Assembly: GCF_020252395.1 (NCBI RefSeq)
Contig: NZ_JADCDB010000002.1
Coordinates: forward strand, 124,001 to 188,000
Source of the DNA: Aestuariivirga sp.
Lineage (GTDB): Bacteria > Pseudomonadota > Alphaproteobacteria > Rhizobiales > Aestuariivirgaceae
DNA length: 64,000 bases
Reading direction: 5' to 3'
Below, in pieces: positions 37,356-46,318 of this stretch. The notes beneath the pieces were generated by a model, which was not told the origin of the DNA, did not search any database, and saw nothing but the letters and a program-made list of their open reading frames with translations. The position numbers and the translations under genes are program-made. Position 1 is the stretch's first letter. Every line of letters starts with the position of its first letter.

Positions 37356-39734
37356 TCAGGCGACTCTTGCGGCGGTCTGGCGCAGCGGGAAAGTGACGGT
37401 CACTTCCGTGCCCTTGCCCACGGTGGAGCGGATGGTCAGCGTGCCGCCATGCAGTTCCACGAAGGATCTGGAGATGGCGAGGCCCAGGCCCGATCCGCCG
37501 CGCGATTTGGTGAACTGGTTCTCCACCTGCTCGAAGGGCCTGCCCAGTTTTTCGATGTCGCGCGCCGGGATGCCGATGCCGGTGTCGCGGATGGCGATCG
37601 CCATCACGCCGCTGGAGGCAAGCGCCGAGACGGTGATCCTGCCGCCATCGGGCGTGAACTTCACGGCGTTGGAAAGAAGATTGATCAGCACCTGCTTGAA
37701 GGCACGGCGGTCAGCCCACAGCGTGAAGCCCTGCGGCACCTGGCGCTCCACCGTCACGCCGCCCTCGAAGGCGCGCGGCGTGATGATGCGCATGACTTCG
37801 TCGAGAGCGGCGTCGACCTGCAGCGTCTCGCATTCGAGCAGCATCCGCCCCGCCTCGATCTTCGACATGTCGAGAATGTCGTTGATGACGTCGAGCAGGA
37901 ACTGGCCGCTGCGGTGAATGTCGCGCGAATACTCGGCATACTTGTCGGAGCCCATCGGCCCGAACATCTGCGCCAGCATCACCTCTGAGAAGCCGATGAT
38001 GGCGTTGAGCGGCGTCCGCAGCTCGTGGCTCATATTGGCCAGGAACTCCGACTTGGAGCGGTTCGCCGCCTCGGCCCTGGTCTTCTCGCGGGCATATTTG
38101 TCGGCAAGGTCGGCGAGGCGCTGCGCTTGCTGGTCGGCGAGCAGGCGCTCCTTCTGCAGGTCCCGCACCGTCATCATCAGCTCGCGCTCGGACATGCGCA
38201 GCCGCTCTTCCTGCAGCTTCAGCGCCGTGATGTCGGTGCCCACTGAGACGAAGCCGCCGTCCTTGGTGCGCCGCTCGTTGATTTGCAGCCAGCGCCGGTC
38301 GGCAAGCTGCACCTCGAAGCTCCGGCCCTCGCCGCCTTCGCCGCGGATGCCGGTGCGCTTGGTGATGGCGGGCTCCTTGGCGGCGCGCACCACATCCTCG
38401 TATGGCGTGCCGGGAATGCACACTGAAGCGGGCAGCGAATGAAACTGCTGATACTTCGAATTGCACAGCACGAGGCGGTTGTCCGCGTCCCACAGCACGA
38501 AGGCTTCCGAGATGTTCTCGATTGCGTCCTTGAGGCGGAGTTCGGCTTCCTTGTTCAGCTTGTCGGCCAGCTTCTGCTGGGTGATGTCGAAGACGATGCC
38601 CATCAGGTGCGGCTTGCCCTGCGCCTCGCCCGGCGCCAGCGCCACGCGCGCGCGGAGCCACACATAATGGCCGTCCTGGTGGCGCATGCGGAATTCCCGG
38701 TCGAAGGAAGTGATCTCCCCGTCGAGCAGTTGCTCCACCGCCTCTTCCAGCTGCGTATCGCTTTCGGGAATGCGGCTCGCCATTTCGGCGAATGACAGGT
38801 AATCGCCCTTCACCGGCATTCCCAGCATATCGAACATTGAGCGCGACCAGAAGATGATGCCGCGGTTCACGTCCCAGTCCCACATGCCGCACTGGCCGCG
38901 GTCCAGCGCCTTGTCGAGCCGCGCGGTGGCGAGCCCGAGGATCGAGTCGGCCTCCGCCGCCTTCGCCGCCTGCCAGTGGAAGGCCGCTCCCAGCAGCATG
39001 AGAACGAGGAAGGTGACGATGAACAGCCCCGTCACCTGGGTGACGCCCGAGCGCCAGGCCGAGAGCACATCCTGCTGGCGCTGCAGCACCACAAGCGTGC
39101 CCGGATAATCGCCCAGGCCGAAAGTGGACGCGAAGACCTCTTCGCCGGAGGCCAGCGTCAGCGGCGTCATCTCGCCGCTGTCGACCGGCGCCTCCTTCGC
39201 CAAGTTCGGCGGCAGCACCGCGTCGATCGATTTGCCGTCGAGCTGTTCGGATGCCGGAACGCTCGCCGCGATCTGCCCCGTGCTGTCAGTCACCGCGAAG
39301 ACGCGCGCCTCGGCGAGCGCGTCCTCCGGCAGCATTGCGCGCAGGTAATCGCCGCTCAGCACCGGCGGCGTCCGGCCGGCGCCCTGTGCCCCTGCAATGC
39401 CGGCCTTGATGCGCTGCGCGGCGAGCTGTCCGTAGAGGGAGGAAAGCCTGTTCTGCTCGGCCACATGGGTGGTGCGGCTGTTGGTCAGCTGCACCAGCAG
39501 CGAGCTCCCCAGCATGAGGAGAAACAGAACGATCAGCGACGTGATGAGCAACCGCAGATGGCGTTCGCCGATGGTGATGCGGAAACGGCCGGGCCACGGC
39601 GAGGGCAGCTTGAGAACCCTCTCCTTGAAGAACAGTTCGCCAATGTGCGTCTTTCCCAAATTTTTCCCCTGAAACCCGGCCGTTGTGCGGCGGAGAGACT
39701 TTGAAAACACGCACGCCACCACTGATCGAATCAC
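37356..39734 (-). CDS. PAS-domain sensor histidine kinase (PleC/DivJ-like)
   Basis: 792 residues. A basic N terminus, membrane span 1 at about 61-82, a periplasmic domain, span 2 at about 220-242 (FIVTFLVLMLLGAAFHW), then two PAS domains (from GMWDWDVNRGIIFWSRSMF, and from AIENISEAFVLWDADNRLV). HisKA holds the H-box FLANMSHELRTPLNAIIGFS, and HATPase holds NLLSNAVKFTPDGG, DTGIGIP and GGSGLGLAISRSF. The H-box region followed by SRDIHRSGQFLLDVINDILDMSKIEAG is typical of the PleC/DivJ/PdhS group that controls DivK and, indirectly, CtrA. No receiver domain; no partner gene adjacent. The start is uncertain within the first 50 residues. Confidence 0.85.
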   Translation of the reverse strand: MIRSVVACVFSKSLRRTTAGFQGKNLGKTHIGELFFKERVLKLPSPWPGRFRITIGERHLRLLITSLIVLFLLMLGSSLLVQLTNSRTTHVAEQNRLSSLYGQLAAQRIKAGIAGAQGAGRTPPVLSGDYLRAMLPEDALAEARVFAVTDSTGQIAASVPASEQLDGKSIDAVLPPNLAKEAPVDSGEMTPLTLASGEEVFASTFGLGDYPGTLVVLQRQQDVLSAWRSGVTQVTGLFIVTFLVLMLLGAAFHWQAAKAAEADSILGLATARLDKALDRGQCGMWDWDVNRGIIFWSRSMFDMLGMPVKGDYLSFAEMASRIPESDTQLEEAVEQLLDGEITSFDREFRMRHQDGHYVWLRARVALAPGEAQGKPHLMGIVFDITQQKLADKLNKEAELRLKDAIENISEAFVLWDADNRLVLCNSKYQQFHSLPASVCIPGTPYEDVVRAAKEPAITKRTGIRGEGGEGRSFEVQLADRRWLQINERRTKDGGFVSVGTDITALKLQEERLRMSERELMMTVRDLQKERLLADQQAQRLADLADKYAREKTRAEAANRSKSEFLANMSHELRTPLNAIIGFSEVMLAQMFGPMGSDKYAEYSRDIHRSGQFLLDVINDILDMSKIEAGRMLLECETLQVDAALDEVMRIITPRAFEGGVTVERQVPQGFTLWADRRAFKQVLINLLSNAVKFTPDGGRITVSALASSGVMAIAIRDTGIGIPARDIEKLGRPFEQVENQFTKSRGGSGLGLAISRSFVELHGGTLTIRSTVGKGTEVTVTFPLRQTAARVA

Positions 39735-39876
39735 CGGCTATTGATTCGAAAAGGGGGTGATTTGTCCAGTCTCGAAAGCGCTCCTCAGGATGCTGATTTC
39801 CCCAAGTCCCATTCTCCCCAATCGGGAGGAAAATCACCTTGGATTAACGTTGCGTCGCAAGGCTCCGGAGCGGGCT

Positions 39877-42519
39877 TCAGCTGCCCGCCATCTTCGAGAC
39901 GATCTCGAACACGCCGCGCGACAGCAAGGGTGCCGCAAGGATCCGGTCGAGTTCCGCCCGGGCGGCCGATTTTCGACTCGAATTCAACAGGTTGCAGCTG
40001 CGGAAGGCGGTGGCCAGCCGGGAGGCCACTTGCGGGTTAATGGAATCGAGTTTCAGGATCGCGCCGGCAATCACCCGGTAGCCGGAGCCATCCGCGGCGT
40101 TGAAGCCCGCCGGATTGCCGCCTGCGAAGCCCGACAGCAAGGCATAGACCTTGTTGGGCGTCGTCCACCTGAAGTCCGGGTGTTCGGTGAGCCTGGCGAT
40201 ACGCGCGGCCGCATTCGGCCCCTGTGCCTGGGCGTTGAGGAGCAGCCACTTATCGACCAGCAGGTGCTCGTGGCCGTGCCGCGCGTGGAAGCGGTCGAGC
40301 GCTGCCTCGCGCTCCGGGCAATCGATCTGCACCAGAGCGGAGAGCGCGCCCGTCTCCGCACTCATGTTGTGCGCCGGCTCGAACTCCGCCAGCGCCCTGG
40401 CAATGCCTTGGGCGCGGTCGCCCATCACCATCAGCGCCAGTGCGGTCTGCCGCAGCGAGCGCCGCGCGGTGGAGGCGGGGTCCGGGCGATAAGGGCCGGT
40501 CTCGCCGGTGCGTTGCCAGATCGCGCCCAAATCCTCCGCAAGCTGCCGCGCGATGGCCGTGCGCAATCCGTCGCGCGCCGCATGCACCCTGTCGGTGTCG
40601 ACATCCGATCCGATCGCCGCCGCGATCTCGCTCTCGGACGGCAGCACCAGCATCAGCGCCTTGAAGGCATCGTCCACCGCCGGATCGTCGATGATCTTCC
40701 TCAGCGCGCCCGCATAGGCCGTGATGTCAGCCGCCGCCGCTGTGCCGTGATAGGCGTCAAGCGCCAGCTTGCGACCCAGCCTCTGGCCTGCCTCCCAGCG
40801 GTTGAAGCTATCGCCGTCATGCCCCATCAGAAACAGCTCATCCGCCGTGGAAAGACTGGCCTCAAGCATGATGGGCGCGGAGAAGCCACGGTTGAGCGAC
40901 AACACCGGCCGCGCCGTTACATTGCCGAAGCGGAAGGTCTGCCGCGGTTCCGTCATCTCGATCAGCGGCGTGTTGAGCGCGCCCACGCCCGCGAGGTCGA
41001 GCGGCATGTCGGCGCCGTCGGGCCCGATCAGGCCGATCCCCAGCGGAATGTGCAGCGGCTGCTTTTGGTCCTGTCCCGGCGTCGGCTTCACGTGCTGTTC
41101 CAGCGCCAGCGTATATTGCTTCTTCGCTGCATCGTAATGGCCTTCGGCCGTCACGCGCGGCGTGCCCGCCTGCGTGTACCAGGTGACGAACTGCGTGAGG
41201 TCGCGCCCCGAAACCTCCGCCATGCACCGCACGAATTGCTCGACGGTCGCTGCCTCGCCGTCATGACGCGCGAAATAAAGGTCCATCGCCTTGCGGAAGG
41301 CCTGCTCGCCGGTGAGGGTGAGCATCATGCGGCAGATCTCGGCCCCCTTCTCGTAGACGGTGGGCGTGTAGAAATTGTTGATCTCGATATAGGAGCCGGG
41401 CCGCGGCGGGTGGGCCAGGGGGCCATTGTCCTCGGGGAATTGCCGGGCCCGCAGCAGCTTCACGTCGTTGATGCGCTTCATCGCGCGCGAACGCAGGTCG
41501 GAGGTGAATTCCTGGTCGCGGAATACGGTCAGGCCTTCCTTCAGGCACAGCTGAAACCAGTCGCGGCAGGTGATGCGGTTTCCCGTCCAGTTGTGGAAAT
41601 ATTCATGCGCGATAATCGATTCGATGTTGACATAATCGGCATCTGTCGCCGTCTCCGGATTGGCGAGAATGTATTTGTCGTTGAAAACATTGAGCCCCTT
41701 GTTCTCCATCGCCCCCATGTTGAAGTCAGGCACCGCCACGATGTTGAACACCTCGAGGTCATATTCGCGGCCGAAGCGCCGCTCGTCCCAGCGCATCGAC
41801 TCCTTCAGCGACTCCATCGCCCAGGCGCAGCGGTCCTCATTGCCCTTCAGCACATAGATGCCGAGCGCCACCTCGCGGCCGGACATGGTGGTGAACGTGT
41901 CATGCACCGCGCCCAAATCGCCCGCCACCAGCGCGAAGAGATAGGACGGCTTCGGGAAGGGGTCGTCCCACACCGCATAGTGCCGCGTCGTTCCGCCGAT
42001 CGCGCCCGCCTCCCGCGGGTTGCCGTTGGAGAGCAGCACCGGCGCCTGCTCGCGATCCGCCTCGATCCGCACTGTGTAGCGCGCCATCACGTCCGGCCGG
42101 TCGCAAAAATAGGTTATGCGGCGGAAGCCCTCCGCCTCGCACTGGGTACAGAACACACCGCCCGAGACGTAGAGGCCGGAGAGTTCGGTGTTGGCGGCCG
42201 GGTTGCAGGTCGTCACGATCTCCAGCGTGAAGGGGGCTTGCGGAACATTCGGGATGGTCGCCTTTTCCTTCTCCACATGATACTGCCCGGGTTGCAGCGC
42301 CACGCCGTCGAGCACGAGGGACCGCAGCTGGATGCGCTCGCCGTCGAGCACGAGTGCCGCTCCGCCTTCGGCGCTTGCAGGATTGGGCCGCATCGAGAGC
42401 CGCGAGCGCACCTCGGTCTCCCGCGGGTCGAGCCGGACATCGAGGTCCACGCGGTCGATCAGGTATGGCACCGGCTTGTAGTCGCTCAGGTGGATCGGCT
42501 GTGGCGTCTCGGTCGTCAT
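39877..42519 (-). CDS. pepN: Aminopeptidase N (M1 family)
   Basis: 880 residues from ATG 42519 (MTTETPQPIHLSDYKP); the frame is open to 42585, but only the internal start fits the family. Zinc site HEYFHNWTGNR followed by the Glu in LKEGLTVFRDQEF (HEXXH-X18-E) and the exopeptidase motif GAMENKGLNVF are present. It is the PepN type with the long helical C-terminal domain. The enzyme removes N-terminal residues from peptides in the cytosol. No defects seen. Confidence 0.95.
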   Translation of the reverse strand: MTTETPQPIHLSDYKPVPYLIDRVDLDVRLDPRETEVRSRLSMRPNPASAEGGAALVLDGERIQLRSLVLDGVALQPGQYHVEKEKATIPNVPQAPFTLEIVTTCNPAANTELSGLYVSGGVFCTQCEAEGFRRITYFCDRPDVMARYTVRIEADREQAPVLLSNGNPREAGAIGGTTRHYAVWDDPFPKPSYLFALVAGDLGAVHDTFTTMSGREVALGIYVLKGNEDRCAWAMESLKESMRWDERRFGREYDLEVFNIVAVPDFNMGAMENKGLNVFNDKYILANPETATDADYVNIESIIAHEYFHNWTGNRITCRDWFQLCLKEGLTVFRDQEFTSDLRSRAMKRINDVKLLRARQFPEDNGPLAHPPRPGSYIEINNFYTPTVYEKGAEICRMMLTLTGEQAFRKAMDLYFARHDGEAATVEQFVRCMAEVSGRDLTQFVTWYTQAGTPRVTAEGHYDAAKKQYTLALEQHVKPTPGQDQKQPLHIPLGIGLIGPDGADMPLDLAGVGALNTPLIEMTEPRQTFRFGNVTARPVLSLNRGFSAPIMLEASLSTADELFLMGHDGDSFNRWEAGQRLGRKLALDAYHGTAAAADITAYAGALRKIIDDPAVDDAFKALMLVLPSESEIAAAIGSDVDTDRVHAARDGLRTAIARQLAEDLGAIWQRTGETGPYRPDPASTARRSLRQTALALMVMGDRAQGIARALAEFEPAHNMSAETGALSALVQIDCPEREAALDRFHARHGHEHLLVDKWLLLNAQAQGPNAAARIARLTEHPDFRWTTPNKVYALLSGFAGGNPAGFNAADGSGYRVIAGAILKLDSINPQVASRLATAFRSCNLLNSSRKSAARAELDRILAAPLLSRGVFEIVSKMAGS

Positions 42520-42628
42520 GCGGGCAATACCTGTGTGTGCGTTGAGCGCATAGAAGCCATGAGCCGCGTCAATGTCAAAGAGCAAGATCGCCGTCCGTCG
42601 CGGCGGCGCTTCCCAAAGCTCCGCCCCG

Positions 42629-42658
42629 CGCTCCCCGGCGTGGCCACGCCGGGGAGCG
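42629..42658. repeat. 30-bp perfect palindrome
   Basis: CGCTCCCCGGCGTGG followed at once by its exact reverse complement CCACGCCGGGGAGCG. With no loop it could form a cruciform or a bound dyad. It stands 110 bp upstream of the pepN start. Confidence 0.7.
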
Positions 42659-42795
42659 GGAGGGGCAGGGCCGGGGAGGCGGCCTTGCAGAAAAAAGATT
42701 CACAATGTCAATCAGCAGCAGGAACGTAGAAGAATACATGCCTAGCATAGGCAGAAGGGAAAGTCAAGGAAAAAACTCCAAAGCACCCCTTCGCG

Positions 42796-42853
42796 TCCTC
42801 TCACGCATGGCGGGAGTGGAAGGGGCCCCGGCGCAGCCGGGGCAGGTGAGGGG
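42796..42853. repeat. Dispersed palindromic repeat, copy B2
   Basis: Second copy of the element at 16075-16131, in the same orientation. The first hairpin is degenerate (TCCTCTCACGC with GCGGGAGTGGA), while the second is intact with GC pairs (CCCCGGC/GCCGGGG) in place of AT-containing pairs of B1. Both end GGTGAGGGGAAG. Confidence 0.65.
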
Positions 42854-42947
42854 AAGTCAGCGGACGCCTCTCGTTTACTCCCCCTCATCTCCCCGTCGCG
42901 GGCGCAACGGGGGTCTTCTCGCGCTGAAGCGGAAGAAGATGGGGCTC

Positions 42948-44198
42948 TCAGAACCGGTCCACCCGGAACGGGGCCATGTCGATGTTGCTTTTCACGCCCG
43001 TCACCGCCTCGGCGATCAGCCGCCCGGTGGAGGGCCCCCAGGTCAGCCCCATGTGGCCATGCCCGAAGCCGTACCAGACATTGGCCGTGGTCTTGGACGG
43101 CCCGATCACCGGCAGCGAGTCCGGCGTGCCAGGCCTGCGCCCCATCCAGCGCGTCGTCTCGGCATCGGGTTCCCTGAGCCCCGGCAGCACGGTCTTGAAA
43201 TTCGTCCACAGCGCATCGGCCCGGGCATAATTGGGTGCGGCATCGAGCCCGGCGAACTCGTCCGAGCCCGCCAGCCTGAGCCCCATTTCCATCGGCGTCG
43301 CAGCGCCGGGCTTTCCGGCACAAGTCAGCGAGCGCGACAGGCTGACGCCCGAATTCGGCAGCACCATGTGATAGCCGCGCTCCGCCTCCAGCAGCACCTT
43401 CTCGCCCAGCTGCTTCGCCAGCAAATGCGAATAGGCCCCGGCGCAGATCACCAGCCTGTCCACCTTGTGGAGGCCATGATCCTTGAGGCGCAGCGCGCTC
43501 ACGCGGTTCCCCCCGCGATCCAGCGTCACCACCTCGTCCTGCACAACGGTCCCGCCGTTGCGCACCACTTCCGCCGCGATGGACTTCACCGCGCGGCCCG
43601 GATTGGTGAGGAAGTACCAGCCGCCATGGAACACGCCGCAGTAGACGGTCTTGCCCAGCGCTGGCTCCAGCTCGCGCGCCTCGTCGCCCGAGATGCGCTT
43701 CATCTCATAGCCATAGGCCGTCTTGACCTCGCGCTCATTGGCTTCGGACAGATACTGCTTCTCGCTGTCATAGAGCCTGAGCGTGTCCTGCAGCCGGATC
43801 ATGTCCGCCGCGCCGGCCGCCTTGAGCAGAGTCTCGAAGTCGGAGACCACCCGCATGGCCAGGTCGGCGCGCGCCGCGGTGATGGCCTTCACCCGGTCCG
43901 GCAGCGAATTGCGGGCGAGCGAGATGAACCACGGCAGCGCCTTGGGCAGATAGGACCAGCGGATGGTGAGCGGTCCCAGCGGGTCCATCAGCCAGCCGGG
44001 AATCTTCATCAGCATGCGAGGGTGCACGGTGGGCACGATTTCGGCAAAGGCCAGGCCCCCGGCATTGCCGAAGCTCGCCCCTTCGCCCGGCGGCACGCGG
44101 TCGACGATGGTCACCTGGTAGCCCTCGCGCTGCAGGAAGGCCGCGGCCGAAACGCCAACGATGCCGGCGCCGATGATGGTTGCTGAGGGTTGAGTCAC
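42948..44198 (-). CDS. dadA: D-amino-acid dehydrogenase small subunit-like FAD oxidoreductase
   Basis: 416 residues from GTG 44198. FAD-binding IIGAGIVGVSAAAFLQREGY at the N terminus and the DadA-type segments GASFGNAGGLAFAEIVPTVHPRM and, near the C terminus, GFGHGHMGLTWGPSTGRLIAE. DadA enzymes oxidise D-amino acids to 2-oxo acids with electrons passed to the respiratory chain. It is divergent from the HpaB-RidA operon, so a different amine substrate in that pathway is possible. Family is firm, the substrate less so. Confidence 0.87.
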   Translation of the reverse strand: MTQPSATIIGAGIVGVSAAAFLQREGYQVTIVDRVPPGEGASFGNAGGLAFAEIVPTVHPRMLMKIPGWLMDPLGPLTIRWSYLPKALPWFISLARNSLPDRVKAITAARADLAMRVVSDFETLLKAAGAADMIRLQDTLRLYDSEKQYLSEANEREVKTAYGYEMKRISGDEARELEPALGKTVYCGVFHGGWYFLTNPGRAVKSIAAEVVRNGGTVVQDEVVTLDRGGNRVSALRLKDHGLHKVDRLVICAGAYSHLLAKQLGEKVLLEAERGYHMVLPNSGVSLSRSLTCAGKPGAATPMEMGLRLAGSDEFAGLDAAPNYARADALWTNFKTVLPGLREPDAETTRWMGRRPGTPDSLPVIGPSKTTANVWYGFGHGHMGLTWGPSTGRLIAEAVTGVKSNIDMAPFRVDRF

Positions 44199-44401
44199 GT
44201 TTTAAGCGCCCCGAAATGATCCACGCAATGCGCCTCGAAGGCCGAGACCAGCCGTGTCTTGCGCATTTGCCTCAAGGCCGCAAGCGCGATGGCGCCGCGC
44301 CGCCGCAAAATCCTGCCCGGCGGCGTGACGATATTTTTGTTTCCGAAATGCGCCTCCGGTGCCAATCTCCGCGCATCGACATTCACGAAGGACTCTGAGG
44401 C

Positions 44402-45868
44402 ATGATCAGGACTGGCGAACAATATCGGGACTCGCTGCGCGATGGCCGCGAGGTGTGGATGAACGGCGAGCGCATCAAGGACGTGACCCGCCACCCGCAG
44501 TTCAAGCCCTTGGTCGATATCCGCGCCCGCATCTACGACATGCAGCACGAGGCGAAGACTCAAGCGATCATGACCTATGAGGAGAATGGCGAGCGCTTCC
44601 CCATCGGGCTGCGCCTTCCCTTCGAGAAGAAGGACTGGGACGACAAGCGCCGTGCGGTCGACACGGTGATGAACGACATCGGCGGCGTCGTCACCCGCGT
44701 GGGCGACGAGACCATCGGCGAGATGTGGTCGCTCTGGGACGGCAAGGACATTCTGAACGAGATCGACCCGCGCTTCGCCGAGAACATCGAGCGCCACATT
44801 CACTTGTGTATCAAGAACGACCCCTTCCACGTTTCCGCCAACACCGATCCCAAGGGCGACCGCTCCAAGCGCCCGCAGGACCAGGACCCGGACATGCTGG
44901 TGCATGTGGTGAAGGAGACGGATGCCGGCATCGTCATCCGCGGCGCCAAGTATGAAACCGCCGCGGCCTATTCGAACCAGGCCTTCCTGAAGCCCACCAT
45001 CGCCAATTGGGGCGACTCGAAGCTCTCCGAATACGCGCTGGGTTGCATCGTCAGGATGGACGCACCGGGCGTCAAGCACATCTGCCGCACCGGCTTCACC
45101 GGCCGTGCGCCGGAGCGTGACTATCCCCTCTCGAACAAGTTCGACGAGGTCGACACGCTGATGATCCTCGACAATGTGCTGATCCCCTGGGAGGACATCC
45201 TGTTCTACCAGCACACCCGTGCGGCTGCCTTCATCCGCCAGACGCTGCACCGCTATTCCGCCTTCCCTTTCGTGCAGCGGACACTGAGCTATGCCGACCT
45301 GATCATCGGCGCCGCCCTGTGGAACGCCAGGCAGACCGGCCTCGACAAGCAGCAGGCGGTGCAGGAGAAGCTCGCTGAGCTCGCCATCTGGCGCGAGGGC
45401 ATCAACGCCCACCTGACCGCCGCGATCGCCACGGGCGAGCGGAGCCCCAACGGCCTCCTGATGCCCAACCAATCGCTGCTCTTCACCGGCCGCTGCCATG
45501 CGCTCAACAACCTGCCTCGGATGATGCACATCGCGCGCGAACTCTGCGGCGGCCAGATCTGCGTGACGCCGGACTCCGCCGTTTTCGATCACCCCGAAAC
45601 CAAGCACTGGATGGACAAGTACTACACGGTGAACGGCGAGTGGCAGGCCGAGGACCGCCGCAAGCTGCTGGCGCTCGCCCGCGATGCGCTGAACTCGGAC
45701 TATGCCGGCCACCGCCTCACCTTCCAGCTCTTCGCGCAGTCCGCGCCCTTCGCCCAGTCGGCTGCCGTCTACCGCACCTTCGACTGGAACCACGCGCTGA
45801 AATTCGCGCAGAAGGCTGGCGGGCTTTCCGATAACATCTGGGGTGTCACCTGGCAGGCCGCGGAGTAA
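44402..45868 (+). CDS. 4-hydroxyphenylacetate 3-monooxygenase (HpaB) family oxygenase
   Basis: 488 residues, acyl-CoA dehydrogenase-like fold. The start MIRTGEQYRDSLRDGREVWMNGERI is the family N terminus; TGFTGRAPERDYPLSNKFDEVDTLMILDNVLIPWEDI covers the flavin-binding middle. HpaB-type enzymes use FADH2 from a separate reductase to hydroxylate or open aromatic rings; related members act on pyrrole-2-carboxylate and other substrates. No flavin reductase gene is in the window. It leads an operon with RidA (29-bp gap), an HDAC-fold hydrolase and DUF1028. The substrate is unknown; an N-containing ring is my inference. Confidence 0.85.
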   Translation: MIRTGEQYRDSLRDGREVWMNGERIKDVTRHPQFKPLVDIRARIYDMQHEAKTQAIMTYEENGERFPIGLRLPFEKKDWDDKRRAVDTVMNDIGGVVTRVGDETIGEMWSLWDGKDILNEIDPRFAENIERHIHLCIKNDPFHVSANTDPKGDRSKRPQDQDPDMLVHVVKETDAGIVIRGAKYETAAAYSNQAFLKPTIANWGDSKLSEYALGCIVRMDAPGVKHICRTGFTGRAPERDYPLSNKFDEVDTLMILDNVLIPWEDILFYQHTRAAAFIRQTLHRYSAFPFVQRTLSYADLIIGAALWNARQTGLDKQQAVQEKLAELAIWREGINAHLTAAIATGERSPNGLLMPNQSLLFTGRCHALNNLPRMMHIARELCGGQICVTPDSAVFDHPETKHWMDKYYTVNGEWQAEDRRKLLALARDALNSDYAGHRLTFQLFAQSAPFAQSAAVYRTFDWNHALKFAQKAGGLSDNIWGVTWQAAE

Positions 45869-45897
45869 TCTCCAGACCGGAATCACGAGGAACCAAA

Positions 45898-46314
45898 ATG
45901 ACGGCCCACAGGCGCATCCGTCCCTTCAACACCAAGGACACCTATCCGGAACAGAAGCTCGACAACGACCTCTGCCAGGGTGTCGTCGCCCGCGGCGCCA
46001 TGGTCTTCCTCCGCGGCCAGGTGGCCCAGGACCTTGACACGCGCGAGTCCCTCCATGTCGGCGACGCCACGGCGCAGACGGCCAAGACCATGGCCAACAT
46101 CAAGATGCTGATGGAGGAAGCCGGCGGCCACATGGACCACATCTGCCGCATCGTGGTCTACCTGACCGACATCCGCTACCGCCAGGACGTTTATCGCGAG
46201 ATGGGCAAGTGGCTGAAGGGCGTCTTTCCCTGCTCAACCGGCCTCGTCATCACCGCCCTTGCGCGCCCTGAGTGGATCGTCGAGATCGAGGTGACGGCAG
46301 TTATCCCGGATTAA
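45898..46314 (+). CDS. RidA/YjgF-family enamine/imine deaminase
   Basis: 138 residues, full length. The C-terminal GLVITALARPEWIVEIEVTAVI carries the conserved Arg and Glu of the RidA active site. RidA hydrolyses reactive enamines and imines to ketones and ammonia, and RutC-type members serve in ring catabolism. It lies between the HpaB-type oxygenase and the HDAC-fold hydrolase (4-bp gap to the latter), so its likely role is to hydrolyse an enamine or imine formed by that pathway rather than general 2-aminoacrylate removal. Confidence 0.88.
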   Translation: MTAHRRIRPFNTKDTYPEQKLDNDLCQGVVARGAMVFLRGQVAQDLDTRESLHVGDATAQTAKTMANIKMLMEEAGGHMDHICRIVVYLTDIRYRQDVYREMGKWLKGVFPCSTGLVITALARPEWIVEIEVTAVIPD

Positions 46315-46318
46315 TGCG

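Larger units (their letters stand above)
42520..42947. other. Gene-free region rich in palindromes
   Basis: 430 bp between pepN and dadA. It contains the 30-bp perfect palindrome at 42629-42658, repeat B2 at 42796-42853 and, at about 42884-42912, a third GC-rich inverted repeat (CCCCGT/ACGGGG). An AT-rich segment at 42700-42775 may hold the pepN promoter. No protein-like frame. Confidence 0.55.

Noticed and set aside
39757-42729. 990-codon plus-strand open frame
   Set aside because: Antisense of pepN, with shadow-type composition and no domains.
44195-45886. 563-codon minus-strand frame opposite the HpaB-type gene
   Set aside because: Shadow frame; the plus strand encodes a full-length oxygenase.
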